A DNA stretch of 56,418 nucleotides, from contig NZ_ABIC01000028.1 of NCBI RefSeq assembly GCF_000172075.1, positions 1-56,418 of the forward strand. The letters run 5' to 3'. Source of the DNA: Shewanella benthica KT99. Its GTDB lineage: Bacteria > Pseudomonadota > Gammaproteobacteria > Enterobacterales > Shewanellaceae. Position numbers and translations under genes: made by a program. Each line of letters opens with the position of its first letter. Position 1 is the first letter of the stretch. The notes beneath the pieces were generated by a model. The model did not search any database. It saw only the letters and a program-made list of their open reading frames with translations, and had not been told where the DNA came from. Shown piece after piece: positions 19,931 through 28,750 of this stretch.

Positions 19931-21259
19931 ATGAAGTCAAAGAAAAACTTCGATGATATGGAGTTTACTCCAATCCATAGAAAAATAATGCTTTGGGGAA
20001 GCGGTGGTCCATTTTTAGATGGCTATGTATTAGTTATTATTGGACTCGCACTGCAACAACTTACACCAGAATTAGGCTTAGATTCACAATGGATAGGATT
20101 AGTTGGTGCGGCGACACTGGTCGGTCTATTTATTGGAACCGCACTGTTTGGCTATATAGCAGATATTGTCGGTCGTAAAAAAATGTTTATGATAGATATC
20201 ATTGCCATTGGCGTACTTTCATTTGCAACCATGTTTATCTCTTCACCCATAGAGTTAGTCATTTTACGATTTTTAATCGGCATCGTCATAGGTGCCGATT
20301 ACCCCATCGCTACCTCTATGGTTGCCGAGTTTTCTCCGACTAAGAAGCGGGCATTCACAATGGGCTTCATCGCTGCCATGTGGTACGTTGGTGCTACTGC
20401 AGCCAATTTAGTTGGCTACCTTCTCTACGATGTTCAAGATGGCTGGAGATGGATGTTTGGTAGCGCAATTATTCCATGTCTAGTTATTCTATTCGGACGT
20501 TTTAACCTGCCAGAGTCTCCAAGATGGTTACTTAAAAAAGGCCGTGTCGAAGAGTGCCGTGAAATAATGCATAAGTTTTTTGGCAAAGATGTCGAAATTA
20601 ATTTCGAAGAGGCAGAAGAGACTAAATATAGTAAATTATTCGAGCCGGCATATTTAAAAAGAATTATATTCATCGGCACTATATGGAGCTGTCAGGTTAT
20701 TCCCATGTTCGCCATTTATACATTTGGACCTCAAATAATCGAACTACTTGGATTTACTGAGGGGCGAGATGCAGCTCTGGGCAATATCGTTATTAGTATA
20801 TTCTTTATGGCCGGTTGCATTCCTGCTATGTACTGGCTGAACTCTATCGGTCGCAGACCACTGTTAATTGGCAGTTTCGGTATTATGACCGCCTCCTTGG
20901 CACTGCTTGGTATAGTGCCAGATCCAAGTATCTGGCTGATTGTAGCGGCTTTTGCAGTTTATGCCTTCTTCTCCGGTGGCCCAGGGATCTTGCAGTGGCT
21001 CTATCCGAATGAGCTGTTTCCTACAGAGATAAGAGCGTCAGCCATAGGCGCTGTGATGTCCTTTAGCCGAATCGGTACCATAATCTCGACTTATGCTCTG
21101 CCCGTCTTTATGGCTACCTATGGCATATCATCGACATTGCTTGTCGGTGCAGCCATATCGCTGCTCGGATTAGTTGTGTCTGTATTCATGGCGCCAGAAA
21201 CAAAAGGATTAACATTAGAAACAACCAGTTCAGTTGATTTCACCGTGCCAGTTAAATAA
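19931..21259 (+). CDS. yaaU: MFS transporter, YaaU-type
   Basis: This 442-residue inner-membrane transporter of the sugar-porter-like MFS group has twelve hydrophobic segments and the motifs GYIADIVGRKK after helix 2, RFLIGIVIGADYPIATS in helix 4, LPESPRWLLKKGR in the central loop and the C-terminal APETKGLTLE. Blocks such as LWGSGGPFLDGYVLV and CQVIPMFAIYTFGPQI are close to E. coli YaaU, whose gene also follows fixX. The start at 19931 (MKSKKNFDDMEFTPIHRK) fits YaaU; the ATG at 19916 adds five residues. The substrate is not known; carnitine, crotonobetaine or a related betaine is plausible from context. Confidence 0.93.
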   Translation: MKSKKNFDDMEFTPIHRKIMLWGSGGPFLDGYVLVIIGLALQQLTPELGLDSQWIGLVGAATLVGLFIGTALFGYIADIVGRKKMFMIDIIAIGVLSFATMFISSPIELVILRFLIGIVIGADYPIATSMVAEFSPTKKRAFTMGFIAAMWYVGATAANLVGYLLYDVQDGWRWMFGSAIIPCLVILFGRFNLPESPRWLLKKGRVEECREIMHKFFGKDVEINFEEAEETKYSKLFEPAYLKRIIFIGTIWSCQVIPMFAIYTFGPQIIELLGFTEGRDAALGNIVISIFFMAGCIPAMYWLNSIGRRPLLIGSFGIMTASLALLGIVPDPSIWLIVAAFAVYAFFSGGPGILQWLYPNELFPTEIRASAIGAVMSFSRIGTIISTYALPVFMATYGISSTLLVGAAISLLGLVVSVFMAPETKGLTLETTSSVDFTVPVK

Positions 21260-21625
21260 TACAGTTAGATTATTATTTATGGGGTTAAAATATTTCCGTA
21301 CTTATTCAATAGGCAAAGATAAAGTACGGAGCTCAATAACTTATCTAACGGAGATATACACTTTAACCCAAGCCTATAAACCTAAATGTTTAGCCTACAA
21401 TAAGCATACCAATGAGGAACATAATTAATTAGGAGAGCATGCCTGCGCAGGTTATAACCATGGTGAACATATACATAACCTATGAATTTAAAATAACCTG
21501 TAACTTAATGGGTGAAGATGACTTGCCTAAATTTAATACGAAACACTAATTTACATATAAGTGAAAACCATTTCACACATAAGTACAAACTAAGTACTAA
21601 AAACTTTAAATATTATTGGAATATA
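21260..21625 (+). other. Intergenic region upstream of the porin gene
   Basis: No gene is seen in these 366 bases. The palindrome at 21561-21576 is the only regulatory candidate. An AGGAGAG at about 21431 precedes no usable start. Confidence 0.4.
21561..21576. promoter_or_regulatory. 16-bp palindrome upstream of the porin gene
   Basis: GTGAAA-ACCA-TTTCAC is a perfect inverted repeat 50 bases before the porin start, a usual place for an operator near a promoter. Its spacing does not fit CRP. Confidence 0.4.
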
Positions 21626-22762
21626 ATGATGATGAAAAACAACAAAACATTTTATATCTATCTTATTGCAAGCGCTCTTGCATTAAGTAGTTTCAACACC
21701 ATTGCAGCCGCTGATGAAGATGGCATGAGTATCCACGGTGGAGTGCGTATTAACTATTCATATAAAGAGTACAGCGAGAGTTCAAAAGATAAAGGTGGTG
21801 ACATGACATTTAACATGGCGTCACTAAAATTTGACGGTAAGCATGGTAACTGGGGACTAAAGTCGGATTACCGTTTCACTGCCGACACTAACTATATCAA
21901 ATATGGTTACGGTTTCTACGATTTCAATCCTGATTGGGAACTTCAGTTCGGTATTAACCAAGTACCATTTGGCAACCTGGGATATATCTCTAACAGCTAT
22001 TGGTTCGGCCTTCCCTACTACCTTGGTTTTGAAGACGACTATGATATTGGTGTAAAAGCCACCTTCGAGAAAAACGGTTGGCACACAGATATGGCTTTCT
22101 ATAAGAGTGCAGAATATGGACCAAGCGAAAACAAACAGTACGCAGCTGACCTGTATACCGGCACGATCAACGGTACCGAGTATAACAACGAAGAAACAAA
22201 CCAGCTTAACCTGCGCCAAACTTACACCATGGAACACCAGGGCGGCTCAACCACTTTTGGTGCCTCGGTTGAAGTGGGTCAAATCTATAACGCTAAAACC
22301 GGTAACAATGGCGATAGATATGCCGTTGCCGCTAGCATTGACAGCAAATTCCATGGCTGGAACCTGCAACTTCAAGCCATGCAGTATGAATATAATGCGG
22401 CAGATAGCGCGGATGACAACAAGATCGCCATCGCTGTGGTCAGCTGGCAGTATGAAATAGCCTCTAAGGCACAGGTATACAGTATCAATCTGGCAAAAAC
22501 GATTCCAACCGATTGGGGTAGTGTAAAGTTCTACAATGACTTCGGCTTAATGACACCAGATGTTGCCGACGAAAGCTATGATGACAGTATGCAAAACGTG
22601 TTAGGTGCTGCTATTTCTGCAGGCCCTACTTACACCCAAATCGATTTCATCATGGGTAAGAATATGACCTTCTCAACGGCGAACAACGACCATATCGGTC
22701 TGCCTGAAATGGGCGGTGATTGGGACAAGCGTTTTAACATCAGCATGGCTTATTACTTCTAA
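21626..22762 (+). CDS. Outer-membrane porin
   Basis: This protein of about 378 residues has a signal peptide (MMMKNNKTFYIYLIASALAL, cleavage after about IAAA), alternating beta strands rich in aromatic residues, and the C-terminal Phe (NISMAYYF) typical of outer-membrane barrels. It resembles OprP/DcaP-type porins in tone (GVRINYSYKEY, FGINQVPFG, DDYDIGVKATFEKNGW), but the family is not certain. I chose the ATG at 21626 after GGA; two further ATG codons follow directly. It follows yaaU on the same strand, ahead of a terminator and the chemoreceptor, which suggests a dedicated entry route for a quaternary amine. That role is inferred. Confidence 0.85.
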   Translation: MMMKNNKTFYIYLIASALALSSFNTIAAADEDGMSIHGGVRINYSYKEYSESSKDKGGDMTFNMASLKFDGKHGNWGLKSDYRFTADTNYIKYGYGFYDFNPDWELQFGINQVPFGNLGYISNSYWFGLPYYLGFEDDYDIGVKATFEKNGWHTDMAFYKSAEYGPSENKQYAADLYTGTINGTEYNNEETNQLNLRQTYTMEHQGGSTTFGASVEVGQIYNAKTGNNGDRYAVAASIDSKFHGWNLQLQAMQYEYNAADSADDNKIAIAVVSWQYEIASKAQVYSINLAKTIPTDWGSVKFYNDFGLMTPDVADESYDDSMQNVLGAAISAGPTYTQIDFIMGKNMTFSTANNDHIGLPEMGGDWDKRFNISMAYYF

Positions 22763-22877
22763 GCGCAAGCACGAAGGAGGTAGGCAATAAGCTCCCCCCA
22801 TATTTTATTGCTCCTCTTTCGGTTTAAGGGTCAGCACGTTCTCATCTCGATGTATTAAATGGACATCTTATGACCCG

Positions 22878-22904
22878 GCCTTCGCCCTATCGAAGGCTTT
22901 TTTT
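22878..22904 (+). terminator. Rho-independent terminator after the porin gene
   Basis: GCCTTCG-CCCTAT-CGAAGGC followed by seven T residues, 29 bases before the chemoreceptor start. Confidence 0.85.
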
Positions 22905-22932
22905 ATCACCAAAGGAATAAGGAACTCCGATT

Positions 22933-24570
22933 ATGATAAATATCAAAAACTTATCGATTAATAACAAAATCGCCCTGGCCTTTAGCAGTATCGCCATAGC
23001 AGTCATAGCCCTCAGCATGCTGTTTATATCGGGACTGAACAACACACGCGATAATATCCTGACACTGACTGACGAAGTACTACCTAATGTGTTACTGGTC
23101 GAGAAAATCAAATTTGTCACCATCTTCATTCGCCGGGACCAGTTCTCCTTCCTGCCCAGTATTGGCGACCCAGAGATGAAGAGCTGGATGCAGACAACCG
23201 ACAATATGATTGATGATGTCACCGACATGCTCAACACCTATGAAAAGAGCATTCAGACAGATGATCAGCAGCAGCAGGCTTTAATACTTGCTAGACAACA
23301 CTGGCAGAACTACCTCAGTGCCCAGAGCGGTTTCAATGATATAGTGCTGCAAAATGATCTGGCAGGCGCTAACACGTACCTGCTAAGCTCATATAAGCAG
23401 TTTAATAAGATGCAAGATGCCTTAACCCAGCTGACAAATATCAATCTAGCGCTCACGGAAAATGACCGTACTAGTACACTAGAAAGTGTCAGCACCGCAA
23501 TCATGCAGACCTATGCCGGTGTTGTGGCGCTATTTGCTTTAATGGCAATGATGACTCTCTTTCTCGGACGACAAATTCGTAACCCATTGCGTGAAGTGAT
23601 GGCGATGGCCGAAGCGATCGCCGCCGGTAATCTGATCTATCAGATAAATCGCGACCAGATAGGCAATGACGAGTTTGGACGGCTGGCCGACTCCTGTATC
23701 AGCATGCAGAGAAACCTGCGAGAGATTGTCGATGAGATAAGCGGCGCCGTGGTTCAACTTAGCTCCTCAATCGAAGAGGTGAGCGCCATCTCTGAGCAGT
23801 CATCTCAGGGTATGGTGCAGCAACAAAATGAGATCACTATGGTGGCCACTGCGATGCAGCAGATGCAAGCGACCGTCAATGAAGTCGCCATGAATACCGA
23901 AGAGGCATCATCTTCGGCTAACTCGGCGACCGAACATGCCGATCAAGGTAATCAAGAGGTTCAACAGAACATCATCGAGATCCAACAGGTTTCAGAGGTC
24001 ATCGAAAATGCCGGTGAAATGGTAGCCCAGCTAGAGAAAGACTCCGCGAGTATCTCCATGGTGGTCGACGTTATCGGCGGTATTGCCGAGCAAACCAACT
24101 TGCTGGCCCTAAACGCAGCCATCGAAGCGGCGCGCGCCGGTGAACAGGGTCGTGGCTTTGCTGTGGTCGCCGATGAAGTCCGCACACTAGCAGGAAGAAC
24201 CCAAGATTCGACCCGTCAAATTGTAGAGATAATCGAGAAACTGCAACTCCGCGCCATTGAGGCTGGTGCTGCCACTAAGCAGAGCTGCGAAATGATCCGA
24301 AGCTGCGTAGCACAAACCCGATCTACGGGCGAGAAGATATCCGAGATAAAGCAGGCCGTCACTCAAATCGCAACGATGAACATCCAGATCGCCAGCGCCT
24401 GTAGTGAGCAAAATTCGGTAACCGAAGATCTAAGCCGCAGCGTAGAAGCCATCAACGTCTCCTCATCGGAGGCAGCAACCGGAGCAGGCCAGACGGCGCA
24501 AGCCTGTATCGAACTGAGTCAGCTGTCTTTAGGTTTAAAAAGCATGGTAGATCAATTTAAGACCGTCTAA
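22933..24570 (+). CDS. Methyl-accepting chemotaxis protein
   Basis: This 545-residue receptor has transmembrane helix 1 at about residues 13-33, a periplasmic four-helix-bundle (4HB_MCP type) ligand domain to about 190, transmembrane helix 2 (AGVVALFALMAMMTLFLG), a HAMP domain (PLREVMAMAEAIAAGNL) and the cytoplasmic signalling domain. The hairpin tip reads IAEQTNLLALNAAIEAARAG then GRGFAVVADEVRTLA, which is the strictly conserved CheA/CheW contact. There is no C-terminal CheR pentapeptide. It sits 29 bases behind the porin terminator, so it has its own promoter or takes read-through. Taxis to carnitine or a breakdown product is plausible but unproven. Confidence 0.95.
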   Translation: MINIKNLSINNKIALAFSSIAIAVIALSMLFISGLNNTRDNILTLTDEVLPNVLLVEKIKFVTIFIRRDQFSFLPSIGDPEMKSWMQTTDNMIDDVTDMLNTYEKSIQTDDQQQQALILARQHWQNYLSAQSGFNDIVLQNDLAGANTYLLSSYKQFNKMQDALTQLTNINLALTENDRTSTLESVSTAIMQTYAGVVALFALMAMMTLFLGRQIRNPLREVMAMAEAIAAGNLIYQINRDQIGNDEFGRLADSCISMQRNLREIVDEISGAVVQLSSSIEEVSAISEQSSQGMVQQQNEITMVATAMQQMQATVNEVAMNTEEASSSANSATEHADQGNQEVQQNIIEIQQVSEVIENAGEMVAQLEKDSASISMVVDVIGGIAEQTNLLALNAAIEAARAGEQGRGFAVVADEVRTLAGRTQDSTRQIVEIIEKLQLRAIEAGAATKQSCEMIRSCVAQTRSTGEKISEIKQAVTQIATMNIQIASACSEQNSVTEDLSRSVEAINVSSSEAATGAGQTAQACIELSQLSLGLKSMVDQFKTV

Positions 24571-24828
24571 ATATAATCTGATTTGTGACTAATCCAGCGA
24601 TCCCAATCACTCGATTTGGGATCCTGAATGAGTGCACGGTTTACCCTTCTTCGTCGCCGCCATAACACACGCCCGTTCACTAGCGGTAGCCGCCTTATAA
24701 TCCGGCGACATATTACCAAGCCCCTTCTTGGTATGTTTGAACACCTCAGTGCATATTTTGTGTTCATGCTTTACTCGATTAGAATAGCCACTTATAACAT
24801 TAACATTATCAATAGTAAGTCAAAAAAC
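24571..24828. other. Spacer after the chemoreceptor
   Basis: About 260 bases. GATCCCAATCACTCGATTTGGGATC (24598-24622) is a stem of GATCCCAA and TTGGGATC that could terminate the chemoreceptor mRNA, though no T run follows. Otherwise nothing clear. Confidence 0.4.
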
Positions 24829-24881
24829 ATGGCAAAACCCAATAAGAAAGGCCCCACACGCACTGTCGATATCTTCTGCGC
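24829..24881 (+). pseudogene. Start of a small zinc-ribbon-like gene, cut by IS30
   Basis: An ATG at 24829 opens MAKPNKKGPTRTVDIFCAKC, a basic N-terminus followed by a CxxC, before the frame enters the IS30 element at about 24882. It looks like the beginning of a small basic zinc-ribbon protein, but the remaining part is not found on the far side of the IS30, so either the rest was deleted or this is chance. Confidence 0.3.
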
Positions 24882-25815
24882 TAAGTGCAACACGCTTACC
24901 AGTAAAGACCTCGAGGGGTGTTAGCCCGCCTAATATCTTTCTTGGCGTTAAATTTAGTTGCAATATCCTGTTCTCGATTTCCTCCTCCGTCAGCCTAGCC
25001 ATGTCGAATTTCTTAGGCCAAAACCGCCGAATCCGACCGTTAGTATTTTCATTCGTTCCTCGCTGCCAACTCGCATAAGGTTTGGCAAAATAAACCTTCG
25101 CTCCCGTCGCTTCATGAACCTTCATATGGCCTGCAAACTCACCGCCATTATCCAAGGTTATTGTCAATGCAGTATGGACTTGCCCATGAACGGTATCGCC
25201 TTCCCAGTCACCTATTCGTTCTCTTGCTGCTACAATTTTCGGGCGTTCACTGATATCTACTCGGTCTGGGATCAAGCTGACACCCGCATTACGCTTCCTT
25301 TTTCCACCTTTCCAACGTGTTTTACCATAGCGAGGTAGCTGCTTATATAAAGTGCCACCTTGCTGCTTATTCTCTTCAACACGCCGATAAATGGTTGTAT
25401 GACTCAAGCATTCACTTGGGGCGAATTCTATTGGCATGCGGTCACAGATCGCCCCAGGAGACCAGTTAAGCACCATGCATTTTCGAATGATCTCGTCAGT
25501 ACTTGGCTGGCGTTTACAGGCTTTTTCGACATCCTTTTACGCTTACAGCTTAACGTATGTGCCATTTTCGGGTCATAGTTTAGGCTGGTGATATTTCGCT
25601 TTAACTCACGGCATACGGTACTAAAATGTACCCCGACTTCCTCGGCGATCTGACGAAGTGTCATACCTGTTTTACGGGAGGCAGATATTTGGTATCGTAG
25701 TTCCTGAGTGAGCTGATGGTACTGTTTGTTCATGACCGACTCTGAATTTGTGTGTGAGAACTAAAATTCTGCCTTCAGCTCTCTCACTTTTCAACCTTAA
25801 TCTGTTGCACTTATT
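24882..25815 (-). mobile_element. IS30-family element 3 (decayed)
   Basis: Its start-side repeat (TTGCACTTATT on the plus strand, 25805-25815) matches the other IS30 copies; the far end (CTAAGTGCAACAC at 24881) is divergent. It lies directly beside the IS50-like element and points toward the chemoreceptor. Confidence 0.78.
24885..25733 (-). pseudogene. IS30-family transposase 3, frameshifted and internally deleted
   Basis: The N-terminal helix-turn-helix part (MNKQYHQLTQELRYQISASR, GMTLRQIAEEVGVHFSTVCREL) is out of frame with the rest after about 25480. The catalytic part keeps GDWEGDTVHGQ and then jumps to TALTITLDNGGEFAGH, missing about 36 residues that element 2 has there, including the VTLVDRTSRF strand. 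The stop codon has been lost, so the frame runs out into flanking DNA. Confidence 0.85.
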
Positions 25816-25849
25816 GTATTACCTCAGCATTTTACGAGTTAAATTAACT

Positions 25850-25858
25850 GCTCAAGCC
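25850..25858 (+). repeat. 9-bp target duplication of the IS50-like element, left
   Basis: GCTCAAGCC directly precedes the element end at 25859; the identical string follows the other end at 27768-27776. Confidence 0.92.
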
Positions 25859-25876
25859 CTGTCTCTTAGTCACATC

Positions 25877-26515
25877 TCATAGCGCCTTACCTGCAGCCAA
25901 CATTTCTTTAGCTAAACGATAGCCTGAAACTTGTGCCTGCAATGTGTCCCAGCCTTCCCAAATAGTCCCCCAACTCGCCATTCCTGTTCTTTTGCTGTCA
26001 GTAAAACCACCTAGCTTAGCTAATGATTTGTAAGCCCATTTCATATCCGGAGCTGTTTTTCCGTCATGACCTTTAATTTTGTAATGTTGCAGCAATACCA
26101 TCCATTCATCTGTTTCTAATACCCTGTCACAACACTGATTTTCTATGCTTGTTGCTTCATCGCTAAGCCCTTTCTTTCTGAGGTAGAGGGCTAAGGTCAT
26201 GACTTCTCGCAGTTGCAGTAATCTCACACCAATAAAGGCCAAAATGGAAACGGCCCGTTCTAAATTTTGCGGCTCCGTCATTCGCTGCCGCTCAGCACCA
26301 GCGCCTGTTTTCCAGGCTTTATGGAAATCTTCTACTCGCCATCTGGCAGCATAAATATCAATAACATGCAGGGCTTGTTTTAAAGTCTCTATGGGTTCTG
26401 TGGTTAATAGTATCCAGCGTAATGGCTCGGTAACCGTGGCTGATGCTTTCTCTTGGGCGTAAATCACATTGACTGATTTCACGCCTTCTTTAGCATTAAG
26501 CCACGGCAAGATCAT
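25877..26515 (-). pseudogene. IS50-like transposase, C-terminal part
   Basis: About 210 residues with the IS4-family YREK-type region: AARWRVEDFHKAWKTGAGAE, followed by RAVSILAFIGVRLLQLREV and the C-terminal ASWGTIWEGWDTLQ, as in Tn5 transposase. The stop codon (25877-25879) overlaps the last base of the inside end, also as in IS50. The N-terminal part lies beyond IS1595 copy 2 at 27347-27677. Confidence 0.88.
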
Positions 26516-26522
26516 TATAAAT

Positions 26523-27346
26523 CATGCTTATGTACCTCACTCAGTACGAATGTACAGGCGCATGAATTATTGCCAGATTTAACCGCCTATTAGGGATTTC
26601 TTTTTCCATTTTTCTTCGGTTAAACCGATAACAGAACTCACTAAGGTATTCGTGAAGGTATTTTCCCGAAACTCCATGAAATGTGCCGAGTAAAAAGGCT
26701 TTTAAGTTACCTATTGCAATATGAACCCAAGGCAACCATTCATCGACCAACTCACTCGGTGTAACCCTAGCTTCATGCTGTTGAGTGTTATCTATGATAT
26801 TCAAAGCGGCTAGTCCGTCAGTATGAACTTCTTGCTGTGCATTTAAGTGCCCAGCAACAAAATCGTTAACGGCTTCATGACAAACACTGTCGACGGCCTG
26901 CATAGCGATAAATCCCGCGCGTTTCACTTTGCTTTTAACAGCAATTAACACAGGCGTTTTCCCTGCAGCTCCACGTCCGCGTTTACCTTTTCTCTTTCCC
27001 CCAACGAAGGCATCATCAATTTCAATGAGACCTGAAAGCCTATATAGACTGTCTCTATGACCCATTGCCGTTCTCAACTTGCTCAATATTAAGCGTGCCG
27101 TTCGCCAATTAACCTCAATGAGTTTACTGAGCCTCAATGCTGAAATGCTGCCTTTATCTGAGCAGAGAAAGTAGATGGCCCAAAACCACTTCGCTAAGGG
27201 AAGGTGGTTTAAACAATCAATTTCAGAACCAAACTGGCGTTGCCATTCAAAAAAACTAGCTTCAGGCGTTTTCATCGTCAATCTCACTTCTAGTCGTGAT
27301 TTATACAATAAGAATAGACTGAAACTGACTCATATGCAGAGGCATG
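26523..27346 (-). mobile_element. IS1595-family element, copy 2 (internally deleted)
   Basis: Same ends as copy 1 (CATGCTTATG and GCAGAGGCATG), but 150 bases shorter because of one internal deletion. It lies inside the IS50-like transposase gene. The outside 8-mers (TTATAAAT and TATTTGTT) do not match, which suggests that target DNA was lost after insertion. Confidence 0.87.
26541..27275 (-). CDS. IS1595 transposase lacking its zinc ribbon
   Basis: The open frame is 244 residues from MKTPEAS and is nearly identical to copy 1 except for an exact 50-codon in-frame loss: after CLNHL it goes straight to PLAKWFWAIYF. The lost part contains both Cys pairs of the zinc ribbon. The catalytic Asp residues (IEIDDAFVGG, VHTDGLAAL) remain. 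It could still be translated but probably cannot recognise DNA normally; it might act as an inhibitor. Confidence 0.8.
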   Translation of the reverse strand: MKTPEASFFEWQRQFGSEIDCLNHLPLAKWFWAIYFLCSDKGSISALRLSKLIEVNWRTARLILSKLRTAMGHRDSLYRLSGLIEIDDAFVGGKRKGKRGRGAAGKTPVLIAVKSKVKRAGFIAMQAVDSVCHEAVNDFVAGHLNAQQEVHTDGLAALNIIDNTQQHEARVTPSELVDEWLPWVHIAIGNLKAFLLGTFHGVSGKYLHEYLSEFCYRFNRRKMEKEIPNRRLNLAIIHAPVHSY

Positions 27347-27677
27347 TATTTGTTTTAATTCACTTTTGAGCAACATCGATGCTATACGTTCCTAAGATGG
27401 GCTGCGCCTCAAGATATTCAAACGGTTTTTCGTCTGAGTTTTCAATGATTCTGGAATGCTTTGCTCTGATGACAAACCGTTCGTTATGCTTTTGTTTATC
27501 TTGGATATAACTTAATATATCGGCCTCTCTATCACAGACTGAATAGCGCGATAGACTTACCGCTGCTACGAGCCATATTGGCTGCGGTACTGACTAACCT
27601 ATCAGCACGGCGAAATCACCTAATTTAGCATGTTGAAAGTGAGATTTAGCCCATTCTTCTGCATTGAAAATTGACAT
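27347..27677 (-). pseudogene. IS50-like transposase, N-terminal part (decayed)
   Basis: From an ATG at 27677 the frame reads MSIFNAEEWAKSHFQHAKLG, the IS4/Tn5-type N-terminus. It then loses frame and sequence around 27600-27620. Farther on it resumes SCDREADILSYIQDKQK-like coding and EKPFEYLEAQPILG, then is cut by IS1595 copy 2. It was once contiguous with 25877-26515. Confidence 0.75.
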
Positions 27678-27767
27678 TGTTAAAGACTTTAAGTTATTGA
27701 ATTTTATGATTAGATCCTGGTGATTCAATAAAATTCAATTTTTTCAATATTTGTGTAGAAGAGTCAG

Positions 27768-27776
27768 GCTCAAGCC
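27768..27776 (+). repeat. 9-bp target duplication of the IS50-like element, right
   Basis: GCTCAAGCC, identical to 25850-25858. Its last base is the final base of the stop codon of the deacylase gene, so the element entered directly behind that gene without damaging it. Confidence 0.92.
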
Positions 27777-28255
27777 TAGTGTATATTTTGATGGCTAAAT
27801 CTTAAGTGTTTGGCATCTTTGATCAGTTTAACGAAATCTTTTCGGCTTATGCGCACTAAGCTGCTATGGTCTCCGGCCTCAAAATAGACTTCTTGGGCAT
27901 CGACTAACAGATCATCATAAACCGCTTCTAAGTTGTAGGCGCCTCCTAAGGGGGGAATAGCCCCATTCTCACAGTCATTAAACATCTTATAAACAGCCCG
28001 TTCCTTCATCAGGTGTAGGTCCCGATTGAGTTTGTCACCCAGTGCCCCTAGGCTGATTTTATGGTTAGCGGGCAACACAGCCATCATCTTACGTCCTTCA
28101 TGATCTTCTAAGAGCACCGCCTTTGCCAGCTGAGAGGGTGATACCTGGGCCGCTATGGCCGAGCTCAGAGAATTAAAACTATGGGGATGAGACACAAGCT
28201 CATAGTTCACTTCATTATCCTGTAGATACTCATTTAACCGGGTAGAAATAGTCAT
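27776..28255 (-). CDS. YbaK/EbsC-family aminoacyl-tRNA deacylase-like protein
   Basis: This 159-residue single-domain protein of the YbaK/ProX editing family hydrolyses mischarged aminoacyl-tRNA in characterised relatives. Recognisable blocks are ELVSHPHSFNSLSSAIAAQV, QLAKAVLLEDHEGRKMMAVLPANHKI (with the conserved catalytic-site Lys in LAKAV), and GAIPPLGGAYNLEAVYDD near the end. Length fits the family. A GGTAAC context precedes the ATG. It appears intact even though an IS50-like element abuts its stop codon. Confidence 0.9.
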   Translation of the reverse strand: MTISTRLNEYLQDNEVNYELVSHPHSFNSLSSAIAAQVSPSQLAKAVLLEDHEGRKMMAVLPANHKISLGALGDKLNRDLHLMKERAVYKMFNDCENGAIPPLGGAYNLEAVYDDLLVDAQEVYFEAGDHSSLVRISRKDFVKLIKDAKHLRFSHQNIH

Positions 28256-28750
28256 GGTGTTACCTCTCGAAGCTGATATGACGTTAGTAGTAATTATAGT
28301 CCAGAGGCATAAATGCAGACTGAAACTTAGGCCCGAATAGAGTCAAACCGAACTTTCATAGGTACTGAGTATTTAGTCAGATAATTAATTTTTGTTATAA
28401 AAAATCCATTCCATTGCTTATGCGTTTGATTAACAAGTCTTATTTTCTTTGTTCTTCTATTCTTATCCAAATCTTCTTCAGGCATTAACATGAGTAAAAT
28501 TCATTCACCCTTGATTGTGCATGCAATATACAGTAGAAGTAATGAAGATACATCCCATTAACAAAATTGCTACTTCGTAGGCGCAGAAGAAAAAACAACA
28601 AATTGAGATGGATTATTAAAGACACCTGCCACTTTAATGTGTGCAGTTAAAGGAATATCTACGGCTTGTATCGTAGAACTAAAGTGTCTTTTAACGTAGA
28701 TGACTTGTATGTCTAGCAATAAGCAGACGTCGTTACATGAGGTAAACCAG
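28256..28750 (+). other. Upstream region of the collagenase gene
   Basis: Roughly 495 bases with no supportable gene. An in-frame ATG at 28700 would lengthen the collagenase by 17 residues ahead of the basic signal-peptide start and is less likely. No operator is clear. Confidence 0.4.

Larger units (their letters stand above)
25859..27767 (-). mobile_element. IS50/Tn5-like IS4-family element, interrupted by IS1595
   Basis: The 19-bp ends are CTGTCTCTTAGTCACATCT (25859-25877) and, read inward from the right, CTGACTCTTCTACACAAAT (27749-27767). They closely resemble the Tn5 inside end and outside end respectively. A perfect 9-bp target duplication GCTCAAGCC flanks it, the size expected for IS4/Tn5 elements. 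The transposase gene is split by IS1595 copy 2 and has also lost internal sequence. Confidence 0.9.
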
